This document shows, in pieces, positions 1-7,310 of a stretch of DNA of 27,329 bases (position 1 is its first letter; every line of letters begins with the position of its first letter). The DNA is from an uncultured Sutterella sp. Lineage in GTDB: Bacteria; Pseudomonadota; Gammaproteobacteria; Burkholderiales; Burkholderiaceae_F. The stretch covers positions 1-27,329 of the forward strand of contig UQNA01000037.1 of NCBI GenBank assembly GCA_900542195.1. The letters are read 5' to 3'. A program made the translations under genes and the position numbers. The notes under the pieces are model-generated. The model did not search any database, was not told the origin of the DNA, and saw nothing but the letters and a program-made list of their open reading frames with translations.

Positions 1-99
1 TCTTCTTTTTTTATCTGATCTGCCACGGTTTTTATACTATCGGTCGGTCTTCCATCGTAAATCGGGGATGTATCGACATAAGCTTAATTCTTATACAAC

Positions 100-145
100 A
101 AAAAAAGCACCATCCCCAGGTCTAAATCCCAAAAACGGTACTTTG
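100..145 (-). terminator. Terminator of the tRNA-Lys operon
   Basis: On the minus strand, just past the tRNA genes, AAAGTACC can pair with GGTGCTTT across a long loop, and a run of seven T follows. This has the form of a rho-independent terminator, with one G-T pair and a larger loop than usual. It would end the tRNA transcript. Nothing else is recognisable between position 1 and this site. Confidence 0.55.
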
Positions 146-148
146 TAA

Positions 149-221
149 TGCGCCTTCAGGGGCTCGAACCCTGGACACGCGGATTAAGAGTCCGCTGCTC
201 TACCAACTGAGCTATGCTCCC
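149..221 (-). tRNA. tRNA-Lys (anticodon CTT), acceptor stem mismatched
   Basis: A 73-nt cloverleaf reads on the minus strand. The D arm, the anticodon stem GCGGA/TCCGC with loop CTCTTAA (anticodon CTT, Lys) and the T arm CAGGG/CCCTG with TTCGAGC are all intact. The acceptor stem is not: the 5' strand is GGGAGCA and the 3' strand AAGGCGC, so only pairs 1:72 and 3:70 can form. The 3' strand would pair perfectly with GCGCCTT. No CCA is encoded, whereas the neighbouring tRNA-Lys has one. The gene begins three bases after that neighbour's CCA and must share its transcript. It may be a chimeric or decayed copy, so whether it is functional is doubtful. Confidence 0.65.
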
Positions 222-224
222 TTC

Positions 225-300
225 TGGTGGGCTGTGCAGGACTCGAACCTGCGACCAATGGATTAAAAGTCCACTGCTCTACCAACTGAGCTAACAACCC
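225..300 (-). tRNA. tRNA-Lys (anticodon TTT)
   Basis: This is a complete minus-strand tRNA. The acceptor GGGTTGT pairs with ACAGCCC (one G-T wobble), the discriminator base is A, and CCA is encoded at 225-227. The anticodon loop CTTTTAA gives anticodon TTT, reading AAA and AAG lysine codons. The T arm (CAGG..CCTG with TTCGAGT) and the D arm are regular. It is the first gene of a two-tRNA transcript. Confidence 0.95.
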
Positions 301-302
301 GT

Positions 303-321
303 TTGATTCGTGTTGAATCAA
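303..321 (-). other. Hairpin in the tRNA leader
   Basis: TTGATTC and GAATCAA form a perfect 7-bp inverted repeat with a 5-base loop, between the tRNA promoter and the 5' end of tRNA-Lys(TTT). It would fold in the precursor leader and could mark a processing site. The role is inference. Confidence 0.45.
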
Positions 322-333
322 TCCAGGAGTCGA

Positions 334-362
334 ACTATACATCCCTTTTTTTTATCCGTCAA
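334..362 (-). promoter_or_regulatory. sigma70 promoter of the tRNA-Lys operon
   Basis: On the minus strand, TTGACG (357-362) and TATAGT (334-339) are separated by exactly 17 bases. Both boxes are near consensus, and the predicted start lies about 25-30 bases before the first tRNA. This is the best-formed promoter in the window. Confidence 0.75.
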
Positions 363-467
363 ACGATCTGCACGATTTTTTATTAAATTTGTTGTTTTTT
401 TTCCAAAAAGTCTAAAAATAGTTAAGTAAAAGACATAAATTGACGTATATGGAGGAATAATTCTCAT

Positions 468-520
468 AAAAGATTGGAAAAAATAAATCTTTTGCAAAGA
501 AAAACCATTCCAATTAGTAT
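468..520 (+). promoter_or_regulatory. Putative recA promoter with overlapping inverted repeats
   Basis: TTGCAA (492-497) and TAGTAT (515-520) with a 17-base spacer form a plausible promoter about 45 bases before recA. AAAAGATT (468-475) and AATCTTTT (486-493) are perfect 8-base arms, 10 bases apart, and the right arm overlaps the -35 box. A second inverted repeat, ATTGGAA (473-479) and TTCCAAT (508-514), covers the spacer. A repressor such as LexA could bind here, but I see no E. coli-type CTGT-N8-ACAG box. The rest of the 301-563 gap is AT-rich with no gene. Confidence 0.45.
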
Positions 521-563
521 TTACAGAATCAGTTTATAAATAAGAAAAAGTTAGGGAAAAGAA

Positions 564-1670
564 ATGGCAGAAAAGAAAAAAGCAAAACCGCAGGTGGTGC
601 AGGTAGTTGACCCGGAAGCACGTAAAAAGGCCCTTAAGGTCGCTCTTGATCAGATTGCAAAACAGTTCGGTAAAGAAGCAATTATGCCGATGGGACAAAA
701 AACCGTCCAGGAAGATCTGGAAGTCGTTTCCACCGGTTCCTTTACCTTGGATATGGCCCTTGGTGTCGGGGGCCTTCCTCGCGGAAGAATCGTCGAAATC
801 TACGGTGCTGAATCTTCCGGTAAAACCACTCTGACTCTCCATATCTTGGCTGAAATGCAGAAATTGGGCGGAACATGTGCCTTCATCGACGCTGAACACG
901 CTTTAGATATCAAATACGCTAAAGATTTGGGCGTTAATGTAGACGATCTTCTTCTTTCTCAGCCGGACAGTGGTGAACAAGCTCTTGAAATTACCGATGC
1001 TTTGGTCCGTTCCGGTGCGGTTGACCTCGTCGTTATCGACTCTGTAGCAGCCTTAACACCAAAATCAGAAATTGAAGGCGAGATGGGCGAAGCCCTTCCA
1101 GGTCTTCAGGCTCGTTTGATGAGCCAGGCACTTAGAAAGCTTACCTCCAGCATTAAGAAATCCAACGCTTTAGTCGTCTTTATTAACCAGGTCCGCCAGA
1201 AGATCGGCGTCATGTACGGTCCGTCAGAAACGACGACAGGCGGTAACGCATTGAAGTTCTACTCTACTATCCGTATGGAAATTCGTAGAACGGGCGGCGT
1301 CAAGAAAGGTGATGATGTTTTAGGTAACGAAACAAGAGTTAAAGTCGTTAAGAACAAAGTTGCTCCTCCGTTTAAGTCCGCTGAATTCGAAATCATCTAC
1401 GGTAAGGGTATCTCCAGAGAAGGTGAAATTATCGACCTCGGAACCGAGATGGATATCTTCGGTAAGTCCGGCGCTTGGTACTCTTACCAAGGCAATAAGA
1501 TTGGCCAAGGTAAGACAGCCGCTAGAGATTGGCTCCACGCTCATCCGGAAGAAATGAAAGCTATCGAAGAGCAAATCAAAGCTAAGATTGCTGAGAACTC
1601 CGGTTTGAACAACGATGACGATGAAGAAACCTTAATGGAAGAAACTTACGAAGATACAGCTAATGCTTGA
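564..1670 (+). CDS. recA: RecA recombinase
   Basis: RecA, 368 residues, is the ATP-dependent strand-exchange protein of homologous recombination and, as a filament on single-stranded DNA, the coprotease that triggers LexA self-cleavage. The Walker A loop GAESSGKT lies at residues 81-88 (most RecA proteins have P where this one has A), with Walker B VDLVVIDS near 155 and the DNA-binding L2 region around SETTTGGNALKFY. The C-terminus is acidic (NNDDDEETLMEETYED), which is typical and modulates DNA binding. The ATG at 564 follows a purine-rich AGGGAAAAGA. The end overlaps recX by 8 bases, so the two are probably translated together. SOS control is expected for the family; the upstream dyads are candidate operators. 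Confidence 0.98.
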   Translation: MAEKKKAKPQVVQVVDPEARKKALKVALDQIAKQFGKEAIMPMGQKTVQEDLEVVSTGSFTLDMALGVGGLPRGRIVEIYGAESSGKTTLTLHILAEMQKLGGTCAFIDAEHALDIKYAKDLGVNVDDLLLSQPDSGEQALEITDALVRSGAVDLVVIDSVAALTPKSEIEGEMGEALPGLQARLMSQALRKLTSSIKKSNALVVFINQVRQKIGVMYGPSETTTGGNALKFYSTIRMEIRRTGGVKKGDDVLGNETRVKVVKNKVAPPFKSAEFEIIYGKGISREGEIIDLGTEMDIFGKSGAWYSYQGNKIGQGKTAARDWLHAHPEEMKAIEEQIKAKIAENSGLNNDDDEETLMEETYEDTANA

Positions 1671-2136
1671 TGATGACGACAGAGTTCGGTCAATAAAACA
1701 AAAAGCTGTGGCGCTCCTTGCTGTCAGGGAGCGCTCTCGTTTTATTCTCCGCAATAAATTAAAAGAAAAATTTTCTGAACCGCAAGATTTGCAGATAATC
1801 GATGCTTGCCTAGATGAGTTGGAAGGTAAAGGCTATCTCTCCGATGAACGCTTTGCTCGCGCTTCTTTGGTAACTAAAGCATCGCGATTCGGAGATCAGC
1901 GGCTTAAGTGGGAACTTCGATGCCAGGGCGTCAACTCTGAAACGATTAACTCTGTTATGGAAGAGTTTGAAGAGTCGGAATTCGAACGCGCAAAGACACT
2001 CTGGGAAAGAAAATTCGGTGAACTTCCCGAAGATCAAAAAGAAAGAGCAAGACAATTTAGGTTCTTAGCCTCAAGAGGATTTTCTTTCAAAACTATCAAT
2101 CAAATTATTAAAGGTGATTGGGACGAGTTCGAGTAA
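1663..2136 (+). CDS. recX: RecX, regulator of RecA
   Basis: RecX, 157 residues, binds RecA filaments and limits their growth and coprotease activity. The family signature is visible: a helical-repeat protein with SRFILRNKLKEKF, then IDACLDELEGKGYLSDERFARA and a C-terminal FLASRGFSFKTINQII. Length is normal for the family. The ATG at 1663 lies inside the last codons of recA (stop 1668-1670). This overlap is common for recA-recX and keeps RecX low relative to RecA through coupled translation. No terminator separates the pair. The next gene, sucC, appears to have its own promoter. Confidence 0.93.
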   Translation: MLDDDDRVRSIKQKAVALLAVRERSRFILRNKLKEKFSEPQDLQIIDACLDELEGKGYLSDERFARASLVTKASRFGDQRLKWELRCQGVNSETINSVMEEFEESEFERAKTLWERKFGELPEDQKERARQFRFLASRGFSFKTINQIIKGDWDEFE

Positions 2137-2155
2137 AAGATGAGCTTGCTATACT
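2128..2155 (+). promoter_or_regulatory. Putative sucCD promoter
   Basis: TTCGAG (2128-2133), a 16-base spacer and an extended -10, TGC-TATACT (2150-2155), overlap the end of recX. A start near 2162 would leave a leader of about 24 bases. The -35 is weak and the extended -10 is good. Confidence 0.45.
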
Positions 2156-2169
2156 TCACATTTTGGCAC

Positions 2170-2181
2170 ATTTTCGAAAAT
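2170..2181. repeat. 12-bp palindrome before sucC
   Basis: ATTTTCGAAAAT is a perfect palindrome four bases before the sucC start codon, where the Shine-Dalgarno sequence would normally be. No good SD is visible here. It may be a protein-binding site or chance in AT-rich DNA. Confidence 0.35.
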
Positions 2182-2185
2182 CACC

Positions 2186-3352
2186 ATGAAAATTCACGAG
2201 TATCAAGCCAGAGAAATATTGCAAGACTTTGACGTCCCAATTCCTGCCGGAAAAGTTGCAGACACTCCTTCACAGGCCCGAGAAATCGCAGAACAGCTAG
2301 GAGGTAATGTTTGGGCAGTCAAGGCTCAGGTTCACGCTGGCGGAAGAGGTAAAGGCGGCGGCGTCAAATTAGCCAGAAATTTAGAGCAGGTCGAAGAACT
2401 TGCAAAAGCCATGATCGGGATGAGATTGGTTACCAAGCAAACAGGACCGGGTGGAGCATTAGTCAGCAAGGTTCTGATTCAGCAAGGCGTAAACATCGTC
2501 TCCGAATATTACGTCGGCTTCCTTATTGATAGAGTCAAACAATCTTGTGTTCTTTTGGCTTCTTCGGAAGGCGGCATGGAAATCGAGAAAGTGGCCGCGG
2601 ATTTTCCTGAGAAAATCGTTAAAGAATATATCGACAGCTCCGTTGGATTAACTAAAGAACAAGCGAAAGATGTAGTTGTCAAGCTCAACATGGATGAAAA
2701 AGTCCGTGGAAAGGCTGAGAAAGTTTTATTGGGTCTTTGGAAAGCCTTTAAAGAAAAAGACTGTTCTCTTCTGGAAATTAATCCGTTAATCGTTACCAAA
2801 GAAGGAGAAGTCTTCCCTCTCGATGCCAAAATGACTTTTGACGATAATGCTCTTTATCGCCATCCCGAATTAGAAGCGTTTATTGATCCGTCCCAAGAAG
2901 ACGAAACCGAATTAAAGGCACATGAGGCTGGACTGCCTTATATCCAGCTCGACGGCAATATTGCTTGTTTGGTCAACGGCGCCGGATTAGCAATGGCAAC
3001 TATGGACACCATTAAGCTTTTCGGGGGAGAACCTGCAAACTTCTTGGATATCGGCGGAGGCGCATCCGTAGAAAAGGTGACGGCTGCTTTTGAAATCATG
3101 CTGTCCAAGCCGGAAGTTAAAGTCATCTTAGTCAATATCTTCGGCGGCATTATGAAGTGCGACACTATTGCTGAAGGAATTGTCGAGGCTTGCAAAGTTG
3201 TTTCCTTGACCGTTCCGCTTGTCGTTCGCATGAAGGGAACTCACGAAGATTTAGGTAAACAGATTCTCAAAGAAAGCGGCTTGCCGATCATTACTGCTGA
3301 GACTCTTGGAGAAGCAGCCCTTAAAGCGGTTTCTCTGGCTAAGGAGCAATAA
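2186..3352 (+). CDS. sucC: Succinyl-CoA ligase, beta subunit
   Basis: SucC, 388 residues, is the nucleotide-binding subunit of succinyl-CoA synthetase, which interconverts succinyl-CoA, ADP and phosphate with succinate, CoA and ATP in the cytoplasmic TCA cycle. An ATP-grasp domain fills the N-terminal half (MKIHEYQAREIL; AVKAQVHAGGRGKGGGVK around residues 45-62; LLEINPL near 195). The C-terminal ligase/CoA domain follows, with NGAGLAMATMD and NIFGGIMKCD. Length equals the E. coli protein. sucD starts two bases after the stop, so the subunits are co-translated. In organisms with an incomplete TCA cycle the enzyme may mainly run toward substrate-level ATP or succinyl-CoA; which way it runs here cannot be told from the sequence. 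Confidence 0.97.
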   Translation: MKIHEYQAREILQDFDVPIPAGKVADTPSQAREIAEQLGGNVWAVKAQVHAGGRGKGGGVKLARNLEQVEELAKAMIGMRLVTKQTGPGGALVSKVLIQQGVNIVSEYYVGFLIDRVKQSCVLLASSEGGMEIEKVAADFPEKIVKEYIDSSVGLTKEQAKDVVVKLNMDEKVRGKAEKVLLGLWKAFKEKDCSLLEINPLIVTKEGEVFPLDAKMTFDDNALYRHPELEAFIDPSQEDETELKAHEAGLPYIQLDGNIACLVNGAGLAMATMDTIKLFGGEPANFLDIGGGASVEKVTAAFEIMLSKPEVKVILVNIFGGIMKCDTIAEGIVEACKVVSLTVPLVVRMKGTHEDLGKQILKESGLPIITAETLGEAALKAVSLAKEQ

Positions 3353-3353
3353 G

Positions 3354-4247
3354 ATGAGTATTTTGGTTAATAAAGATTCAAGAGTAATTACCCAGGGAAT
3401 GACCGGGAAGACCGGTCAGTTCCATACGGCTGCCTGCAGAGAATATGGATTCGGCAAAGAATGTTTTGTAGGAGGCGTAAATCCTAGAAAAGCAGGACAA
3501 ACTTGGGAAGGTCTTCCCATTTTTGGTACGGTCCAAGAAGCTAAAAAAGCGACCGGTGCCAATGTCTCTGTGATTTATGTTCCGCCGCCCGGCGCAGCTT
3601 CTGCCATTATGGAAGCGTCTGATGCAGGAATGGACCTCATTATTTGCATCACAGAGGGAATTCCTGTTCTTGATATGATTCAGGTCAGAGAGCATATGCG
3701 CAAAACCGGGTCTAAGAGCTTGCTCCTGGGACCGAATTGTCCGGGTCTTGTGACACCGGGTGAAATTAAAGTAGGTATTATGCCTGCTCATATTCATAAG
3801 AAGGGAAGAATTGGGGTAGTCTCCCGCTCCGGAACTTTGACTTATGAAGCGGTTGCTCAGCTCTCTGAGCTCGGATTGGGCCAGTCTACGGCTGTTGGAA
3901 TTGGCGGCGATCCGATAAATGGTTTAAAACATAAGGATATTTTGAAGCTCTTCGACGAGGATCCGGATACTGACGCTGTCGTCATGATTGGAGAAATCGG
4001 AGGCTCCGATGAGGAAGAGGCAGCTCTGTGGGCAAAAGAACACATGAGCAAGCCGGTAGTAGGATTTATTGCCGGCGTGACTGCTCCTGCTGGTAAACGA
4101 ATGGGGCATGCCGGTGCGATTATTTCAGGAGGCAAAGGGACTGCTGAAGGAAAACTTCGCACTATGGAAGAATGCGGAATAAGAACTACACGCAATCCGT
4201 CTGAAATCGGAAGTCTATTGAAAGAGGTTTTGAACTCTTCCAATTGA
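3354..4247 (+). CDS. sucD: Succinyl-CoA ligase [ADP-forming], alpha subunit
   Basis: SucD, 297 residues, is the CoA-binding, phosphohistidine-carrying partner of SucC. The N-terminal Rossmann CoA-binding domain contains VITQGMTGKTGQFHT and IYVPPPGAASAI. The catalytic domain carries GPNCPGLVTPGE, and the phosphorylated histidine is in GHAGAI (His252). The reading frame is open further upstream inside sucC, but the ATG at 3354, two bases after the sucC stop and following AAGGAG, begins the conserved N-terminus MSILVNKDSRVI. The terC gene follows after 11 bases with an AAGGA site, so all three are likely one transcript. Confidence 0.97.
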   Translation: MSILVNKDSRVITQGMTGKTGQFHTAACREYGFGKECFVGGVNPRKAGQTWEGLPIFGTVQEAKKATGANVSVIYVPPPGAASAIMEASDAGMDLIICITEGIPVLDMIQVREHMRKTGSKSLLLGPNCPGLVTPGEIKVGIMPAHIHKKGRIGVVSRSGTLTYEAVAQLSELGLGQSTAVGIGGDPINGLKHKDILKLFDEDPDTDAVVMIGEIGGSDEEEAALWAKEHMSKPVVGFIAGVTAPAGKRMGHAGAIISGGKGTAEGKLRTMEECGIRTTRNPSEIGSLLKEVLNSSN

Positions 4248-4258
4248 AAGGATAAATT

Positions 4259-4972
4259 GTGGAATATTTTTTAGAGGTATTTGCTGACATACATTGGGGT
4301 GCTGTACTCCAGATCATCATTATTGACATCCTGCTCGGCGGAGACAATGCAGTTGTAATCGCGTTGGCTTGCCGAAACTTAGACCCGCACATGAGAGGCA
4401 AAGGCATCCTTTACGGAGCCGGCGGTGCCATCATCCTGCGCGTTATTTTGGTAGCTTTCGCCGTCTCGATTATGAAGGTTCCGTTCCTGAAATTCTGCGG
4501 AGGTATTCTGCTTCTTTGGATCGGTATTAAGCTTCTTATTCCTCACGATGAAGAAGAAAAGGAAATTCACGCCAGTAAGAAACTTTGGGGTGCCGTCAAG
4601 ACCATTATCATTGCTGACTTGGTGATGAGTATTGATAACGTTATTGCTATCGCCGGTGCTGCTGAACAGGCTCCGGGACACCATCAGATGTGGTTGGTTA
4701 TCTTCGGTCTTCTTGTCAGTATCCCGTTTATTCTTGGCGGAAGCCAGATTATCTTGAAGGTAATCGATCGATTCCCGATTATCGTTTATGCCGGCGGCGC
4801 TTTGCTTGGTTGGATTGCCGGTACGCTGATGGTTGATGATCCGGGAATTTCTCCGCATTTCCCGAATCTGCCGAACCTTCACGTTGAGGGCGGAATTGCC
4901 GGAGCCGTCTTTGTTGTTGTGGTGGGATTTATCATCGCAAGGCTAAAAAACAGTAAAAAGACGTCCGGATAA
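4259..4972 (+). CDS. TerC-family integral membrane protein
   Basis: This 237-residue TerC/YjbE-type protein has about seven membrane helices and the two conserved acidic motifs in helices: LLGGDNAVVIALA near residue 23 and DLVMSIDNVIAIAGA near 120. Members of the family are linked to metal ion export, notably manganese, during secretion of exoenzymes, and to tellurite resistance in the founding case. The substrate here is not determined. The start is GTG (4259), 11 bases after sucD with AAGGA in between. The ending is a short basic tail (ARLKNSKKTSG). Position after sucCD is common in Burkholderiales. No yybP-ykoY-like manganese riboswitch precedes it. Confidence 0.9.
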   Translation: MEYFLEVFADIHWGAVLQIIIIDILLGGDNAVVIALACRNLDPHMRGKGILYGAGGAIILRVILVAFAVSIMKVPFLKFCGGILLLWIGIKLLIPHDEEEKEIHASKKLWGAVKTIIIADLVMSIDNVIAIAGAAEQAPGHHQMWLVIFGLLVSIPFILGGSQIILKVIDRFPIIVYAGGALLGWIAGTLMVDDPGISPHFPNLPNLHVEGGIAGAVFVVVVGFIIARLKNSKKTSG

Positions 4973-4987
4973 AACCTTCCGATAAAT

Positions 4988-5018
4988 AAAAAGCTCCGCT
5001 GATCACGGAGCTTTTTTT
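4988..5018. terminator. Bidirectional terminator between terC and mnmA
   Basis: AAAGCTCCG (4990-4998) and CGGAGCTTT (5006-5014) form a perfect 9-bp stem with a 7-base loop. T7 follows on the plus strand and a TTTTTA tail on the minus strand, so it can serve both converging genes. Confidence 0.9.
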
Positions 5019-5032
5019 GACATAGACGGCAA

Positions 5033-6112
5033 TTACTTGTCGATTACTGCTCCGCCCAAGCATACATCCCCGTCATAGAGGACCGCGCTCTGACCTGGGG
5101 TGACGGCCCACATCGGCTCTTTACTGGCTAAGAATAAAGAGTTTTCATCTGCTGAAATAATTTCGCAGGGCTCATCGGGCATTCTGTAGCGTGTTTTAAC
5201 GGAGAGCTGACTTCCCGCAGCGGGGGGAGTGCCGAGAATCCAATTCGGATCGCTGGCTTTTAAGGTCATAGATTGCAGCCAAGGATGGTCATGACCCTGA
5301 ACTACATAAAGCGTGTTTTCCTTGATGTCTTTTCTCGCTGCAAACCAAGGTTCTCCATTGGAATCTTTTGTACCGCCGATTCCAATTCCTTTTCTTTGAC
5401 CAAGGGTGTAGTAGGACAAACCGATATGCTCTCCCACAACCTTTCCGTCCGGGGTTTTAATTGGGCCCGGTTTGTTGCTCAAATAACGGTGAAGGAACTC
5501 GCGGAAGGGCCTTTCCCCGATAAAACAGATACCCGTGCTGTCTTTTTTACGGGCGTTCGGCAGTCCGATTTCCGCGGCGATTTTGCGAATCTCAGTCTTG
5601 CAGTAGCCGCCGATTGGGAATAAAGATTTGGAGAGTTGATGCTGGTTGAGCCTGTGGAGAAAATAGCTTTGATCTTTTGCCGGATCTACTCCTTTGAGTA
5701 ATTCGAAAAGACCGTTATTTTCTCTGACACGAGCGTAGTGGCCCGTTGCAATCTTTTCTGCACCCATCTTCAGAGCGTAGTCCAAGAAGGATTTGAATTT
5801 GATTTCTGAGTTGCACAGAATATCGGGGTTAGGTGTACGGCCGGCTTTGTATTCCTCCAAGAAAATGGAGAACACTCTTTCTTTGTACTCTTTGGCGAAA
5901 TTAACAGCCTCTAGTTCGATTCCGATGACATCGGCTGCCGCAGCGGCATCGATAAGATCCTGTCTGGATGAACAGTATTCGCTGTCATCATCGTCTTCCC
6001 AGTTTTTCATGAAAAGACCGATGACTTCATATCCTTGCTGTTTAAGAAGGTAAGCTGTCACCGACGAGTCTACGCCTCCGGATAACCCAACAACTACTCG
6101 GTTTGCAGTCAA
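5033..6112 (-). CDS. mnmA: tRNA-specific 2-thiouridylase MnmA
   Basis: MnmA, 359 residues, thiolates uridine 34 of the tRNAs for Lys, Glu and Gln, using sulfur passed from a cysteine desulfurase relay. The PP-loop SGGVDSS is at residues 11-17. The two catalytic cysteines are present in NPDILCN (Cys100) and GICFIG (Cys196), with the tRNA-binding stretch TGHYAR and the KDQSYFL motif between them. The start appears to be TTG at 6112, preceded by GAGGAGAG at proper spacing; no in-frame ATG lies near. The two tRNA-Lys genes at the left of the window include the TTT species that MnmA modifies, although the loci are not linked in transcription. Confidence 0.96.
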   Translation of the reverse strand: MTANRVVVGLSGGVDSSVTAYLLKQQGYEVIGLFMKNWEDDDDSEYCSSRQDLIDAAAAADVIGIELEAVNFAKEYKERVFSIFLEEYKAGRTPNPDILCNSEIKFKSFLDYALKMGAEKIATGHYARVRENNGLFELLKGVDPAKDQSYFLHRLNQHQLSKSLFPIGGYCKTEIRKIAAEIGLPNARKKDSTGICFIGERPFREFLHRYLSNKPGPIKTPDGKVVGEHIGLSYYTLGQRKGIGIGGTKDSNGEPWFAARKDIKENTLYVVQGHDHPWLQSMTLKASDPNWILGTPPAAGSQLSVKTRYRMPDEPCEIISADENSLFLASKEPMWAVTPGQSAVLYDGDVCLGGAVIDK

Positions 6113-6152
6113 TGATCTCTCCTCAACTTTGTTCTAAGTACACAAATTTTGA

Positions 6153-6175
6153 ATTATAGAATTCCAAACGTTGGA
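6153..6175 (-). promoter_or_regulatory. Putative mnmA -10 box with adjacent dyad
   Basis: TATAAT reads on the minus strand at 6153-6158, about 40 bases before the mnmA start. Just upstream lies the dyad TCCAA-ACG-TTGGA (6163-6175). No good -35 is seen at 17 bases, which would fit an activator-assisted promoter. This is tentative. Confidence 0.35.
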
Positions 6176-6180
6176 TAGGT

Positions 6181-7143
6181 TTATTGAGTCGCTTCCAGAT
6201 ATTTTTCGGGTACTTTTCCTTGTAAAAAGCTCTGCCCGTCTTCCGTAACTTCAATGCCCAACTGCTGAATGTTATTGACGATTTCAGCAATGCATTCGAT
6301 GGCTTCGGGGGAGAGAGCAGTGGAGCTTTTCGGCCAGAAAACGCTGAAAGGAATTGTCAGCGGATCGGCTACCGGAATGGCGGCACAGTCGTCACTGACT
6401 TTAACGGCGGCTAAAACATCCGTTAAGTGAACTCCCACGTTTTTGCGTGTCATTCGAATAGCAACTTGTGTGGAGGATACTTCGCCGACGATTTGATTTT
6501 CGTCAATGTTCCCGAGGAGGGGTCCGCAGGCATTTCTTTCTTTAATATCGCGGGACAAAACAATAAAACGTTCTCTCGCAAAATCGGCAGGTTTCAAAAT
6601 TTTGCGGTTGCTTAAAGGATTCTCTTTAGACATAACCAGACAGAAAGGAAGGTTTGCCAAATTTACTTTGACCAAGTCGTCATGGTCGGATAAAAGAATC
6701 CCAAACCCCACATCAAAGGGATGAGAGTATTTGGAATAATAGATGTCCCGGCTTGCATGGACGTCAATCGTGACCCTTAGATGCTCCTCATGCTTCTTTA
6801 AAATTTTGACAACCGCCGGCAAAGTCACGTCGCTGGTATGTCTTGCTAAAAGAGCAACACGCAGTATTCTCTTATGGTGACTTCGTCTTATCGGATAGTC
6901 TTCCAAATGTTTCCAGGCACGCACCGATTCCATGGCGATACGGTAAAAGTCTGCGCCTTCTTCGGTTAAAGACAAATTACGGTTGGTGCGGTGGAAAAGC
7001 TTGAACCCGAGCCTATCTTCTAATTGAGAAAGAACCCGGCTGGCTGCCGGAGCTGATAATAAATTTTTATTTGCAGCTGCAATGAGTGAGCCAGTTTCAA
7101 CGATGGAGCAAAATAGCTTGATTGACTTAACTTTTATTTCCAT
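6181..7143 (-). CDS. LysR-type transcriptional regulator
   Basis: This 320-residue LysR-family regulator has an N-terminal winged helix-turn-helix (IKLFCSIVETGSL, then APAASRVLSQLEDRLGFKLFHRT, residues 9-52) and a C-terminal two-lobe periplasmic-binding-like effector domain. The frame is open 10 codons further from a TTG, but the ATG at 7143 gives the usual LysR N-terminus. No strong SD is visible. LysR proteins usually bind near their own promoter and control a divergent neighbour. Here the upstream neighbour is on the same strand, and only a short plus-strand stretch ending in a terminator lies on the divergent side. The target and ligand are unknown. Confidence 0.88.
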   Translation of the reverse strand: MEIKVKSIKLFCSIVETGSLIAAANKNLLSAPAASRVLSQLEDRLGFKLFHRTNRNLSLTEEGADFYRIAMESVRAWKHLEDYPIRRSHHKRILRVALLARHTSDVTLPAVVKILKKHEEHLRVTIDVHASRDIYYSKYSHPFDVGFGILLSDHDDLVKVNLANLPFCLVMSKENPLSNRKILKPADFARERFIVLSRDIKERNACGPLLGNIDENQIVGEVSSTQVAIRMTRKNVGVHLTDVLAAVKVSDDCAAIPVADPLTIPFSVFWPKSSTALSPEAIECIAEIVNNIQQLGIEVTEDGQSFLQGKVPEKYLEATQ

Positions 7144-7228
7144 TTTGTGCAACCCAAAAAGGCATAATTGCAATTTACGAATTGATGGAAATATAGCAAA
7201 ATTACACCAACGCTACAGGCATAAAGTT

Positions 7229-7249
7229 GTTATTGTTTTTGAGAATAAC
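7229..7249. repeat. Inverted repeat in the LysR upstream gap
   Basis: GTTATT (7229-7234) and AATAAC (7244-7249) are perfect arms, 9 bases apart. It may be an operator of the LysR protein or the first hairpin of a short plus-strand RNA that ends at the terminator downstream. Confidence 0.3.
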
Positions 7250-7278
7250 GTAGCTTGGTAGTTGAAATGGGTTATTAC

Positions 7279-7310
7279 GCCGGTCGTCTCCACGATCGGC
7301 TATTTTTTTT
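7279..7310 (+). terminator. Plus-strand terminator with no obvious gene
   Basis: GCCGGTCGT (7279-7287) and ACGATCGGC (7292-7300) make a 9-bp stem (one G-T) with a CTCC loop, followed by TA and eight T. Its direction is plus. Both flanking genes are on the minus strand, and on the minus strand there is no T tract. It therefore ends an unannotated plus-strand transcript or is a relic. Confidence 0.85.

Noticed and set aside
421..563. Canonical LexA (CTGT-N8-ACAG) box upstream of recA
   Set aside because: Only fragments (an ACAG and a CAG) are present near 522-530, with no CTGT at the right distance. Only the other inverted repeats are reported.
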